Position numbers and translations under genes: made by a program. The notes below the pieces were generated by a model, which worked only from the letters and a program-made list of their open reading frames with translations, ran no database searches and had not been told where the DNA came from. A DNA stretch of 64,000 nt from Candidatus Saccharicenans sp. (GTDB lineage: Bacteria > Acidobacteriota > Aminicenantia > Aminicenantales > Saccharicenantaceae), in contig JASEIU010000003.1 in the NCBI GenBank assembly GCA_030017715.1, forward strand, positions 124,001-188,000, written 5' to 3'. The number at the start of each line of letters is the position of its first letter. Position 1 is the first letter of the stretch. Below are positions 13,312 to 22,048 of this stretch, in pieces.

Positions 13312-16017
13312 TCAGCGCCTATCTTCTCTCACCATCTCGTTGAAAACCGTGGTCCTCCTCAAAGAGGTTAGGAAGGGATCCTTTAAGACTTCTTCCATCG
13401 GACCTTTCAATTCCAGGTACTTTCTTAAGGCCTGCAGGGCTTTGTCCCGGTCGCCGGTCAACTCAAAAACAATTATCGATTTAAGGATAATGGTGGGGTC
13501 AGATGGCCGTCCTTTCAGGGCTTCCTCGATTTCAGTCCTGGCCCTTCTCTTTTCGCCAATTTTGGCCAGGTAGACAGCCAGACTCGAGCGCAGCCCGTAA
13601 TTGCCCCTGTCACCCAGGAGAGACCTTTCAGCCAACATAATAGCCTGGGCATAAGCCGGCCGGGATTTCTCTTCATAACCCGGGACAAAGAAACAGGCAT
13701 CAGCCAGGTTGCCCCACAGCCAGGGGTCGTTTTTTTCGTAGTTGAGAGCCGACTCATTCATAACCACCGCGTCCGCATAACGGCCGCGATAATAATAAAG
13801 ATGGCCGAGATTGGAACAGGCGTCCGGGTTCCGCTTGATGGCATTGGATCTTTCAAAAATCTCCTCGGCTTTTTGATTCTGACCGAGCTTATAATAGGTG
13901 GCTCCCAGATTGTTTAAGCCATTGATGTTGTCTGGAACCGCCCTGGTGACCTCCAGAAACATCTTCCTGGCTTTTCCCAGCTGTCCCTGTTGAAAATAGA
14001 ACACCCCGAGGTAACTCATGATGACCCAGTCCCGGGGTCTCAATTCCAGGGCCTGCAGATAAGTCGACTCGGCCAGCGCGGTTTCCTGCTTTCCCGAAAA
14101 AACCTGGGCCAGATTAAGCAAGTTATCAAGCCACCAGGATGATTGGCGATTCACGAGTCCCGCTTCCCGGATGGCTTCATCGTACCGTCCGAGGCTGCGG
14201 TACATCCGGGCCAGACACAGATGGCCCAGGTCGGCGTCGCCGTTCAGCCTCAGAGCCTCCTGAAAATGGCCTTCGGCCTGGCTTACCAGTTCAGAATCGC
14301 CATTTAAGGTGAACAATCTCCATTCCGAGCGTCCCAGGTTGATCATAGCCCCCGAAAAAGCCGGATCCAGATCTATGGCTTCCATAAAAGCCTCTTTTGC
14401 TCTGGCAGCGCTGTCCGGCCCCTCGCGAAAGGAAAAAGCCAATCCGCGAAGATAAGCCAGGAAAGCAGAAGGCACAGTTGTCCCCCCGAGCCACAGCATT
14501 GACCGGACTTCAGGTTTGACCGGAATTCCGGCAGCCTGTCCGATATCCAGAGCCAGGTCTTCCTGCCAGGTAGCCACGTTGCTGAGGCTGTCAGCCTTGT
14601 TGACCGTTTCGAAGCGACGCAGGGTCCGAGTATCAACCAGGTCAAGGCTCACCGTCAGCATCTCGTCGGTCCTTCTGACCGAACCGGTCAGAACCAGGTT
14701 GGCCCCCAGCAGTCTCCGGGCATCGGAGGCTTCTTTAACCTCATAAGCCTCTACATAGCCAGGTGAAGCAACCCAGGAATTTTTGGCCTGCCCGGTCAGC
14801 AACCCGAGCTGGCGATACAGCAGTTCGGACAGTCCGTCGGCCAGCAACTCTTCGTCCGCGCTCCCCGAGAGAGCTCTTAATGGGAGAATGACGATCTGTC
14901 GGCCCCCTGATGGACTAACCAGGCCGATATGTTCAACCAGCCACCTCAGTCGGCCCGGAAAAACCGCCAGAACCAGGACAGCAATCAAAATGGCCGGAAC
15001 GGCCCAGTTAGCTGCCCTGCGCCCCGGAGACCTCTTTTTTCTGATCCTAACTTCCCGGCCTTCCAGCAAAGCCCTTAAAGCCCCTGCCATTTCTCCGGCC
15101 GAGGAGAATCTGTCATCAGGATTCTTGGCCAGGGCTTTTTCGACAATCGCCACCAGATCCCGGGGTATATCGACCGGCAAGCTTTTTATTGGCCGGTGTT
15201 TCTTATGAACAATGGAATAGACACAGGCCGGCTCGGTGTCGGCTTCAAAGGGAAGTTGGCCGGTCAACAGTTCATACATCACCACGCCCAGCGACCAGAC
15301 ATCGGACCTGGCATCAGTCTCGCCACCAGTGAGTTGCTCGGGCGAGATGTAGGCCAGGGTGCCCATTACCAGCCCGGACCTGGTAAGCCGGGCTTCGCCG
15401 GCCAGCTTGGCCAGGCCAAAATCAACCAGTCTGGCCTGCCCGGTTTCAGAAACCAGAATGTTGGCCGGCTTGATGTCGCGGTGAACGATCCCCTGGCTGT
15501 GAGCCGCGGCCAGCCCCTCAGCAATCTGCACAGCCAGTTTCAAGGTTTCTTCCGGGCCGAGCGGCCCGGAGCGAATCTTCTGTTTCAAGCTCTCGCCCTT
15601 GCACAGGGCCATGGCGATATATATCTGTCCGTCTTCAGTCTGGCCGATTTCATAAGTGGTGCAGATATTTGGGTGGTCAAGAGTCGAGGAAGCCCGGGCC
15701 TCGTGGACGAAACGCTCTCTGGCCCGGTCATCGCCGAGCAATTCAGCCGACAGAAGCTTGAGGGCCACAGACCTTTCCAGGCTGATATCCTCAGCTTCAT
15801 AGACTATGCCCATCCCGCCCCGGCCGATCTGCCGGATGACCCGATATTTGCCGGCGAAAAGACTCCCTGGAGATCATAATTCCATCAGGCTGGCGCTGAT
15901 GGTCAGTGTCTTGTCGGCGGCGGAATCTGAGGAATCGGAAAGCGGCGCACCGCAGGCCCCGCAGAAGCCCTGGGTGTCTCTGACGCTGGCACCGCATCTC
16001 GGGCATCTTGGCATCAT
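13312..16017 (-). pseudogene. Zinc-ribbon Ser/Thr protein kinase with TPR domain, interrupted by an in-frame TGA
   Basis: The full-length frame begins at ATG 16017 (MMPRCPRCGASVRDTQGFCG, a CxxC-CxxC zinc ribbon) preceded by GAAGGGA. At codon 48 there is TGA (15876-15874), then the same frame resumes SPGSLFAGKYRVIRQIGRGG and is open for 853 codons to 13312. After the stop no in-frame ATG, GTG or TTG occurs before Met69, which lies inside the glycine-rich loop, so a downstream restart would lose the loop. The kinase has the VALKLL lysine, IVHRDIKPANILV catalytic loop and VDFGLAK; then a juxtamembrane TM (VPAILIAVLVLAV), a TolB/FlgO-like segment (IVILPLRALSGS...LLADGLSELL) and about ten TPR-like repeats. 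Members of this family are membrane signalling kinases with an outward TPR sensor. Expected residue at the stop is Gly (GGA), one base from TGA. Treated as a recent nonsense pseudogene; the long intact tail argues that the lesion is young. Confidence 0.75.
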
Positions 16018-16229
16018 GGTACTTCCCTTCAGACGGGATTATCAAAAACCTGCAGAAAGTCCCGCCCCCCGAAGATTACCAGCTTTACCCCTGCGTCATC
16101 CCGTTAACTAAATAATAGATTTAAACAGATATATAGTCAAACAAAAAAGCAGAGGCGATTCAGTCATAAGTTCAGTAAGGACATAAATAAGAGGGTTTTG
16201 ATGCGGCGGGTCTCTCTGGTGCCAATTTC

Positions 16230-16275
16230 ATTCTCCCCGCCAGGAATCCCTTCCCTGCCGGCAGCGGCAGACCAG
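16230..16275 (+). repeat. Degenerate copy of dispersed GC-rich repeat
   Basis: The stretch CATTCTCCCCGCCAGGAATC followed by CCTTCCCTGCCGGCAGCGG keeps the order and spacing of the CCCCGCGGGGAACCCC-TTCGGCTGCGGGCGG core seen at 30679-30775. Similarity is partial and was judged by eye. Confidence 0.3.
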
Positions 16276-16359
16276 ACCGGGCTGCCGACCAGGAATCATG
16301 ACCGAAATCACCGGGCTGGAGAACGCCTTCCCCGGCCGCTGATTTTTCGTTTTTTCCTT

Positions 16360-16388
16360 TTGACAAGGCTTTTGAGACCGAATTATAC
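16360..16388 (+). promoter_or_regulatory. Putative sigma70-type promoter of SSS symporter
   Basis: TTGACA at 16360-16365 and TTATAC at 16383-16388 with 17-base spacing. It would produce a leader of about 175 bases before the symporter ATG, long enough to carry control elements. Confidence 0.6.
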
Positions 16389-16497
16389 TTGCCTCTAATG
16401 ATTGCAGCCCACTTTAATCGACATGAGGAAATTTTCCTGGCCGGATGACTTCAGAAAAATCAATGGATAAATATGAAAAACCGAAACCACTCTCTCT

Positions 16498-16534
16498 CCC
16501 GGCTGCGGTTTATCTTAACCCAATTCCAGCCGGG
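16498..16534 (+). promoter_or_regulatory. Leader hairpin before SSS symporter
   Basis: CCCGGCTG (16498-16505) pairs perfectly with CAGCCGGG (16527-16534) around a 21-base loop, 22 bases upstream of the ribosome site. No known riboswitch was recognised; a structural or regulatory role is inference. Confidence 0.35.
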
Positions 16535-16569
16535 AAGTTGCCGGATTACATCTTCAAGGAGGTAGGCGC

Positions 16570-18324
16570 ATGATGCTCAATACCATCGACTGGGTCGTAA
16601 TCGTCTGTTATTTCGGGCTCATCATGGGCATAGCCTGGTGGACCATTAAAAGGCAAAAGGAAAAGACCACCACTCAGTACTTTCTGGCCGGACGGCACTT
16701 GGGCTGGTTTATCGTTGGAGCCTCAATCTTCGCCTCCAACATCGGCTCCGAGCACCTGGTAGGTTTGGCCGGCTCCGGGGCTACCGACGGGGTGGCCATG
16801 GCTCATTACGAGCTCCATGCCTGGTGCCTGCTGGTTCTGGGCTGGATGATGGTCCCGTTCTACACCCGTTCCCGGGTTTTTACCATGCCGGAATTTCTCG
16901 AGCGCCGCTTTTCACCCCGAGCCCGGACGGTGCTCTCAGCTATTTCGCTGGTAGCTTACGTTCTGACCAAAATCGCCGTGGGCGTTTTCGCCGGCGGAGT
17001 CGTTTTTTCAGTGCTTCTCCCGGAAGTGCACTGGTTCGGGCTGGACAGCTTCTGGGTGGGTTCGATTCTGGTCATCGTGATAACCGGATTATACACCGTC
17101 CTGGGCGGCTTGAGCGCGGTGGCTTATACTGAAGCCATCCAGACGATTGTGCTGATCATAGGTTCGGCCCTGGTCACCATCTTCGGACTGAAGATGATAG
17201 GCGGCTGGTCAGAGCTGCGCTCAATTGTGGGCGGTGAAATGTTCAATCTCTGGAAACCTCTGGTGCCACACGGTGTCGCCGGCACCTGGGCCCCGATCAA
17301 AGAAGCCGGAAGGATGGCCTGGTACTTTAACGACAACTATCCCTGGCTGGGCATGCTGTTCTGCGCGCCGATCATCGGGCTCTGGTACTGGTGCACCGAC
17401 CAGTACATAGTGCAGAGGGCCCTGGCCGCCAAGAATGAAACCCAGGCCCGCCGCGGATCGATCGCTGCTTCTTATTTCAAATTGCTGCCGGTCTTCATCT
17501 TCATCATTCCCGGGATCATCTGCTACGGGCTGGCCCTCAGCGGCAAGATCCCGGCCCTGCAGCAGCAGCTCATCGGACCCGAAGGCCAGATAATCCGCGA
17601 CCAGGCCCAGCAAGCCTTTCCGCTGATGGTCGCCCATGTGCTGCCGGTAGGAGTACGGGGCATCGTGGTGGCCGGATTGCTGGCCGCTCTGATGAGCTCT
17701 CTGGCCGGCGTGTTCAATGCCTCCTCGACGCTATTCACCATAGATTTTTATTCTCGAATTAAAAAGAACATTTCCCAGGAAAAACTGGTGCACGTCGGTC
17801 GTATTGCCACCACCGTCATGGTCCTGATCGGTCTGGCCTGGCTGCCGGTGATTCGAGGCGGCAAGGGGCTTTATGATTATCTCCAGGGAGTTCAATCCTA
17901 TCTGGCACCGCCGATATTCGTTGTCTTTTTCCTGGGGATCCTTAACAAGCGGTTGAACGGCAAGGGCTGTCTGGCCGCTCTCTACACCGGATTCATCCTC
18001 GGGCTGTTCCGGCTGGCGGTGGACACGCCGGTCAAGCTGATACCCGGGTTCCAATACCCGGAGGGCTCAATACTGTGGATTATCAACAACATTTACTTCC
18101 AGTACTACAGCCTGTTTATCTTTCTGGTTTCCGTGGCCGTAATGTTCGCCGTTAGCTATGCCACCGAAAAACCGGATGAGCAGAAAATTATAGGCCTGAC
18201 CTTTGGCACTGTTACACCGGAGCAGAAACAGGCCACCAGGAACAGCTGGAGCAAATGGGATGTGGTGGCTTCGGTTATTGTGGTGCTGTTGATAATCGCC
18301 GCTTATCTATATTTCACCGGTTGA
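16570..18324 (+). CDS. Sodium/solute symporter (SSS family, SGLT-like)
   Basis: 584 residues with about 14 hydrophobic helices. Family marks include the FLAGR motif at the end of the first loop (TTQYFLAGRHLGWF), the unwound helix region SNIGSEHLVGLAGSG and the YTVLGGLSAVAYTEAIQT segment typical of vSGLT-like transporters. Such proteins couple Na+ entry to uptake of sugars or related solutes in the cytoplasmic membrane. The GSEHLVGLAG pattern is closer to sugar than to proline carriers, so a sugar substrate is likely but unproven. Start supported by AAGGAGG 7 bases before the ATG. Flanked by glycosidase and peptidase genes but transcribed alone. Confidence 0.92.
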   Translation: MMLNTIDWVVIVCYFGLIMGIAWWTIKRQKEKTTTQYFLAGRHLGWFIVGASIFASNIGSEHLVGLAGSGATDGVAMAHYELHAWCLLVLGWMMVPFYTRSRVFTMPEFLERRFSPRARTVLSAISLVAYVLTKIAVGVFAGGVVFSVLLPEVHWFGLDSFWVGSILVIVITGLYTVLGGLSAVAYTEAIQTIVLIIGSALVTIFGLKMIGGWSELRSIVGGEMFNLWKPLVPHGVAGTWAPIKEAGRMAWYFNDNYPWLGMLFCAPIIGLWYWCTDQYIVQRALAAKNETQARRGSIAASYFKLLPVFIFIIPGIICYGLALSGKIPALQQQLIGPEGQIIRDQAQQAFPLMVAHVLPVGVRGIVVAGLLAALMSSLAGVFNASSTLFTIDFYSRIKKNISQEKLVHVGRIATTVMVLIGLAWLPVIRGGKGLYDYLQGVQSYLAPPIFVVFFLGILNKRLNGKGCLAALYTGFILGLFRLAVDTPVKLIPGFQYPEGSILWIINNIYFQYYSLFIFLVSVAVMFAVSYATEKPDEQKIIGLTFGTVTPEQKQATRNSWSKWDVVASVIVVLLIIAAYLYFTG

Positions 18325-18444
18325 TAATCGGCCACCGGTTCAGAGAAAAAGTCTTTAAGACCGACGGTCTGGACATCCGTGCGGGGCGGAAAAAAGCCAA
18401 TCAAAATTAAAGTCAAATTAAGGGCAAAACAGCCCCGGAGTCAA

Positions 18445-18470
18445 GGGGGAGTTTCAGCCTGAAACCCCCC
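18445..18470 (+). terminator. Strong hairpin, possible terminator lacking a T tract
   Basis: GGGGG-A-GTTTCA pairs with TGAAACCCCCC across a GCC loop (11 base pairs, one bulged A). It is followed by GTCTTGG rather than a run of T, so Rho-independent termination is uncertain. Confidence 0.4.
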
Positions 18471-18702
18471 GTCTTGGTGGCCGATGACCTATCTGTGCCG
18501 ATTTTGGCAGGGGCCTTCTTTTTTCAGGCCGACTGCCGCAAGCCTGACAAAAGAGCTCATCTCAGTCAAACAAATATGAAAGACTCTTTCGGAGGCGCCT
18601 TTTAGCCGCGGGGCCGGCTGCCTGAAATCCGCCGGCTTGAACCCTTGCTCCCGTTCGGTTCAACCTGAGTTTCCAGAAACTGGCAGACAACCAAAATTTT
18701 TG

Positions 18703-18732
18703 TTGACTGAGACCGACTGACTCAGCTAAAAG
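18703..18732 (+). promoter_or_regulatory. Tentative promoter of S9 peptidase
   Basis: TTGACT (18703-18708), 18-base spacer, TAAAAG (18727-18732), about 40 bases before the ATG. The -10 match is modest. Confidence 0.3.
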
Positions 18733-18771
18733 ATATCTCATGCTGTCATTATTCAATACAGGGAGGTCATA

Positions 18772-21681
18772 ATGAATCGCTGGCTCTCAAATAAAAAGCC
18801 GGTCATCTTGATTCTTGCCCTGCTGCTGATTTTGTCGCTGGCCCAGACTCAGACCGTCAAGAAACCTATAAACTATGACGTTTACGATTCCTGGAAATCA
18901 ATCCAGGGAACGAGAATCAGCGCCGACGGCCGCTATCTGGTTTATTCCCTGACGCCCGGAGAGGGCGACCCGGAACTGGTGGTTCTGGACCTGCAGTCCG
19001 GAAAAGAAAGCCGTTTTGCCCGCGGCCGGGAGGCGACCATAACCGCTGACGATAAATTCGTGATTTATACCATCGTCCCGCCAAAAGCGGAAGTGGACAA
19101 AGCCAAAAAGGAAAAGAAAAAACCGGAAGAGCAGCCGAAAAACGGCCTGGGCATAATAAACTTAGAAACCGGCCAGCAGCTGACCGTGGCCAGAGTTAAA
19201 AATTTTAAGCTGGCTGAAGAATCGGGAAAATTTTTGGCCTATCTTCTCGAGCCGCCTTTAGCCAGAGAGGCCGACCGGGCCAAACAGGAAGCGGAAAAGA
19301 AAGAAACAGAGAAAAAGGCAGCTGAAACCAAACCCATAGAAAAAACGGAACCAGGCTCAAAAGCTGAAGAAACAAAAAAAGAGGAAAAGAAGCCGGAAAA
19401 GAAAAAAGAGCCGGGAACAGAACTGGTCATCAGAAATCTTGAAACTAATGAAACTATTTCCGTTCAAGAAGTTTTAGAATACGCCTGGTCCAGGAACGGC
19501 CGCTACTTAGCTTACACCGTTTCTTCAAAACAGCCTGAAAACGACGGGGCTTTTATAGCCGAGCCGGGGGCCGGAGTGACCCTGGCCCTGCTCAAAGGCG
19601 AGGGACATTATGTAAAACTGGCGTTTGACGAGAAAGGTCAGAAGCTGGCTTTCCTGAGCGACCGGGATACTTACAGGGAAAAAGCCTCTCCCTACAAGCT
19701 CTACTTCTGGCAGGAAAAGATGGCCGCGGCGGTGGAAATAGCCGGGCCAAAAACAGCGACTCTTCCCGCCGGCCACAGTCCCAGCGAACACCGCGAACCT
19801 TCCTTCTCCCGCGACGGCAACTTGCTGTTTTTCGGTTATGCTCCTGAGCCTGAAGCCACTCTGGAAGACGCCCCGGAACCGGTCAAAGTCGATATCTGGA
19901 GCTGGACTGACTCCGAACTTCAGCCGATGCAGAAAGCGAGGGCGGAAGAAGCAAAAAAGAAGAATTATTTAGCAGTTTGTCATCTGAATACGAAAGACCG
20001 CAAAATCGTTCTTCTGGGATCAGAAGACCTGCCCGACATTCGTCTTTCAGACGACGGGCAGAAAGCCCTGGGAGTCAATCCCCTGCCCTACCAACAGCTC
20101 ATATCCTGGGACCGCGGTTACTCCGATTATTATCTGGTAGACATAAAAACCGGCCGGAGAACCAGGGTGCTGGAAAAATTTCCCAATGCCGTCACCTTCT
20201 CACCGGGCGGAAATTATCTTGTCTACTATGATGACGGTCCCCGGGCCTGGTTCAGCTGCCGCCTGGCGGACGGTAAGAAATCCGACCTGACTTCAAAACT
20301 CGGAGTCAACTTCTTCCGCGAAGAATGGGATACTCCGAACGAACCCCCGGCTTACGGTCTGGCCGGATGGGCCGAAAACGATGCCGCGGTGCTAATTTAT
20401 GACCGTTATGACCTCTGGGAGATTAAGCCCGACGGTTCTTCGGCCCGTGTTCTTACCGGAAATTTTGGCCGCGAAAACAAAATGATTCTGCGAGGTTTGA
20501 GGCTTGACCCCGACGAAAAAGCTATCTCTCTCAAAAAACCGTTAATTTTTCTGGCGACCAACGAAATAACCAGAGCCACCGGTTTTTTCCGTCTTGAGCC
20601 TGGTGCCGGACGGAAGTTAGAAAGGTTGCTTTATCTGGAAAAAATGGTCGGGGGGCTGCAAAAAGCAAAAAAGTCTGAAAAATATGTGTTTACCATTCAG
20701 ACCTTTGAAGAATTTCCGGACCTGTGGGTAAGCGGACCCGATTTTGCCGACCCGAGGAAAGTCAGTAACGCTAATCCGCAGCAGGCGAATTATCTCTGGG
20801 GAAAGCCGGAGCTGATCACCTACCTGAATGCCGACGGAAAAGAACTGCAGGCGGTGCTGATTAAACCTGAGAATTTCGACCCGGGCCAGAAATATCCGCT
20901 GCTGGTCTATATTTACGAGAGGCTCAGCGACCAGCTTCATCGCTATTATGCTCCGGGCCCCGGCACCAACATCAATTTCACCCGTTACGTCTCCAACGGC
21001 TATGTCATCCTGATGCCGGATATTGTCTATGAAATCGGTTATCCCGGACTGAGCGCTCTAAAATGCGTGGTGCCAGCCGTGGAAACCGTCGTCAGAATGG
21101 GCTTGGTCGACCCGAAAAGAATCGGCATCCAGGGCCATAGCTGGGGCGGCTACCAGATCACCTATTTGATTACCCGCACCAACATCTTCGCCGCCTGCGA
21201 GGCCGGGGCGGCTGTGGCCAACATGGTCAGCGCCTACGGCGGCATCCGCTGGGGCACCGGCCTGTCCAGGGCTTTCCAGTATGAGAAAACCCAGAGCCGC
21301 ATCGGAGGCCCGCCCTGGGAAAAAGCTTTGCAGTTCATCGAGAATTCGCCGATTTTCTGGGTCGATAGAGTCCAGACCCCCTACCTGACCATCCACAACG
21401 ACGAAGACGACGCCGTGCCCTGGTACCAGGGAATTGAATTTTTTACGGCCATGAGGCGCTTGGGGAAAGAGGCCTGGATGTTCAACTTCAACACAGAAAA
21501 GCACGGCCTGCGCCAGAGGGAAAACCAGAAATACTGGACCATCCACTTAGATGAATTCTTCGACCATTACCTGAAAGGCGCCCCGCGGCCTGATTGGATG
21601 AAAACAGGCGTCCCTTACCTTGAACGGGGGAAAAGAGATGTCTCCCGGTATTTCCAGCCCGCAGAAGAAAAGAAGAAATAA
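18772..21681 (+). CDS. Secreted S9-family (prolyl oligopeptidase/DPP-like) serine peptidase
   Basis: 969 residues with a signal peptide (ILILALLLILSLAQT). A beta-propeller N-terminal part carries many ISADGRYLVYSL-like blades and is interrupted around residues 105-215 by a long Lys/Glu-rich segment (KKEKKKPEEQ, EKKEPGTE) probably forming an exposed charged loop. The C-terminal alpha/beta hydrolase domain has GIQGHSWGGYQ (nucleophile Ser about 790), an Asp within NDEDDAVPW and His about 911 in TEKHGLRQ. It should cleave short peptides after import to, or in, the periplasm, supplying amino acids. AGGGAGG precedes the ATG. Length is above the typical 650-750 because of the propeller insertion. 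Confidence 0.93.
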   Translation: MNRWLSNKKPVILILALLLILSLAQTQTVKKPINYDVYDSWKSIQGTRISADGRYLVYSLTPGEGDPELVVLDLQSGKESRFARGREATITADDKFVIYTIVPPKAEVDKAKKEKKKPEEQPKNGLGIINLETGQQLTVARVKNFKLAEESGKFLAYLLEPPLAREADRAKQEAEKKETEKKAAETKPIEKTEPGSKAEETKKEEKKPEKKKEPGTELVIRNLETNETISVQEVLEYAWSRNGRYLAYTVSSKQPENDGAFIAEPGAGVTLALLKGEGHYVKLAFDEKGQKLAFLSDRDTYREKASPYKLYFWQEKMAAAVEIAGPKTATLPAGHSPSEHREPSFSRDGNLLFFGYAPEPEATLEDAPEPVKVDIWSWTDSELQPMQKARAEEAKKKNYLAVCHLNTKDRKIVLLGSEDLPDIRLSDDGQKALGVNPLPYQQLISWDRGYSDYYLVDIKTGRRTRVLEKFPNAVTFSPGGNYLVYYDDGPRAWFSCRLADGKKSDLTSKLGVNFFREEWDTPNEPPAYGLAGWAENDAAVLIYDRYDLWEIKPDGSSARVLTGNFGRENKMILRGLRLDPDEKAISLKKPLIFLATNEITRATGFFRLEPGAGRKLERLLYLEKMVGGLQKAKKSEKYVFTIQTFEEFPDLWVSGPDFADPRKVSNANPQQANYLWGKPELITYLNADGKELQAVLIKPENFDPGQKYPLLVYIYERLSDQLHRYYAPGPGTNINFTRYVSNGYVILMPDIVYEIGYPGLSALKCVVPAVETVVRMGLVDPKRIGIQGHSWGGYQITYLITRTNIFAACEAGAAVANMVSAYGGIRWGTGLSRAFQYEKTQSRIGGPPWEKALQFIENSPIFWVDRVQTPYLTIHNDEDDAVPWYQGIEFFTAMRRLGKEAWMFNFNTEKHGLRQRENQKYWTIHLDEFFDHYLKGAPRPDWMKTGVPYLERGKRDVSRYFQPAEEKKK

Positions 21682-21857
21682 TCCTGAAGTCAGACATCCG
21701 GAGAGATTGGCCGTGGTAACCAGAGTAGCTTCCCGGAAAAGAGAGGCCTGAAAAGAAAAAACCTGGTAGTGATGGCAGCCAATTCATCCCATGTATCTAT
21801 CTGTAGTGGCTCGACTCCTGGAGATGAAGTAATAGCTGGTGTTTCCGTGAGAACGTC

Positions 21858-21920
21858 TCCCCCTGGCTGGAGGAACTTTAGACTTCCGGCCGTTCAACCC
21901 GACGTGTCCAGCCGGGGGGA
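21858..21920 (+). other. Long stem-loop
   Basis: TCCCCCTGGCTGGA (21858-21871) is complementary over 14 positions, allowing one G-U pair, to TCCAGCCGGGGGGA (21907-21920), with a 35-base loop. It is not followed by T residues. It may end S9-peptidase transcripts by a Rho-linked route or be a small structured RNA; neither is shown. Confidence 0.45.
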
Positions 21921-21981
21921 CTGAAAGAACCCGTTGGCCCCAGAATTTAATTAAAAAATAGAACAAAACTGCCTGAAATCA

Positions 21982-22011
21982 TTGAAATTAATCAGGTTAT
22001 TCTGGTATATT
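21982..22011 (+). promoter_or_regulatory. Putative sigma70-type promoter of ackA-pta
   Basis: TTGAAA (21982-21987), 18-base spacer, TATATT (22006-22011), in AT-rich DNA about 37 bases before the ackA ATG. Confidence 0.5.
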
Positions 22012-22048
22012 TAATTTCCTTAATATTTAAATAGGAGTGGAATAAAAA

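Larger units (their letters stand above)
16018..16569. other. Intergenic region with promoter, leader hairpin and degenerate repeat
   Basis: This 550-base gap separates the divergent kinase and symporter. It holds a degenerate copy of the dispersed GC-rich repeat near 16230-16275, a strong promoter at 16360-16388 and a leader with a hairpin before the symporter ribosome site (AAGGAGG at 16556-16562). Confidence 0.5.
18325..18771. other. Intergenic region with hairpin and promoter
   Basis: Contains a strong hairpin about 120 bases after the symporter stop and a tentative promoter ahead of the S9 peptidase. The remaining DNA has no open frame with coding character. Confidence 0.4.
21682..22048. 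other. Intergenic region with long hairpin and ackA promoter
   Basis: Between the S9 peptidase and ackA. It carries the stem-loop at 21858-21920 and the promoter at 21982-22011; nothing else was recognised. Confidence 0.45.

Noticed and set aside
15874-15876. TGA in the kinase as selenocysteine
   Set aside because: The site is a Gly linker rather than a redox centre, and no selenocysteine-type stem-loop with a suitable loop was seen directly after it.
8089-16017. Stop-codon reassignment in this organism
   Set aside because: The interrupted genes use TGA, TAG and TAA in turn, and all three end intact genes elsewhere in the window.
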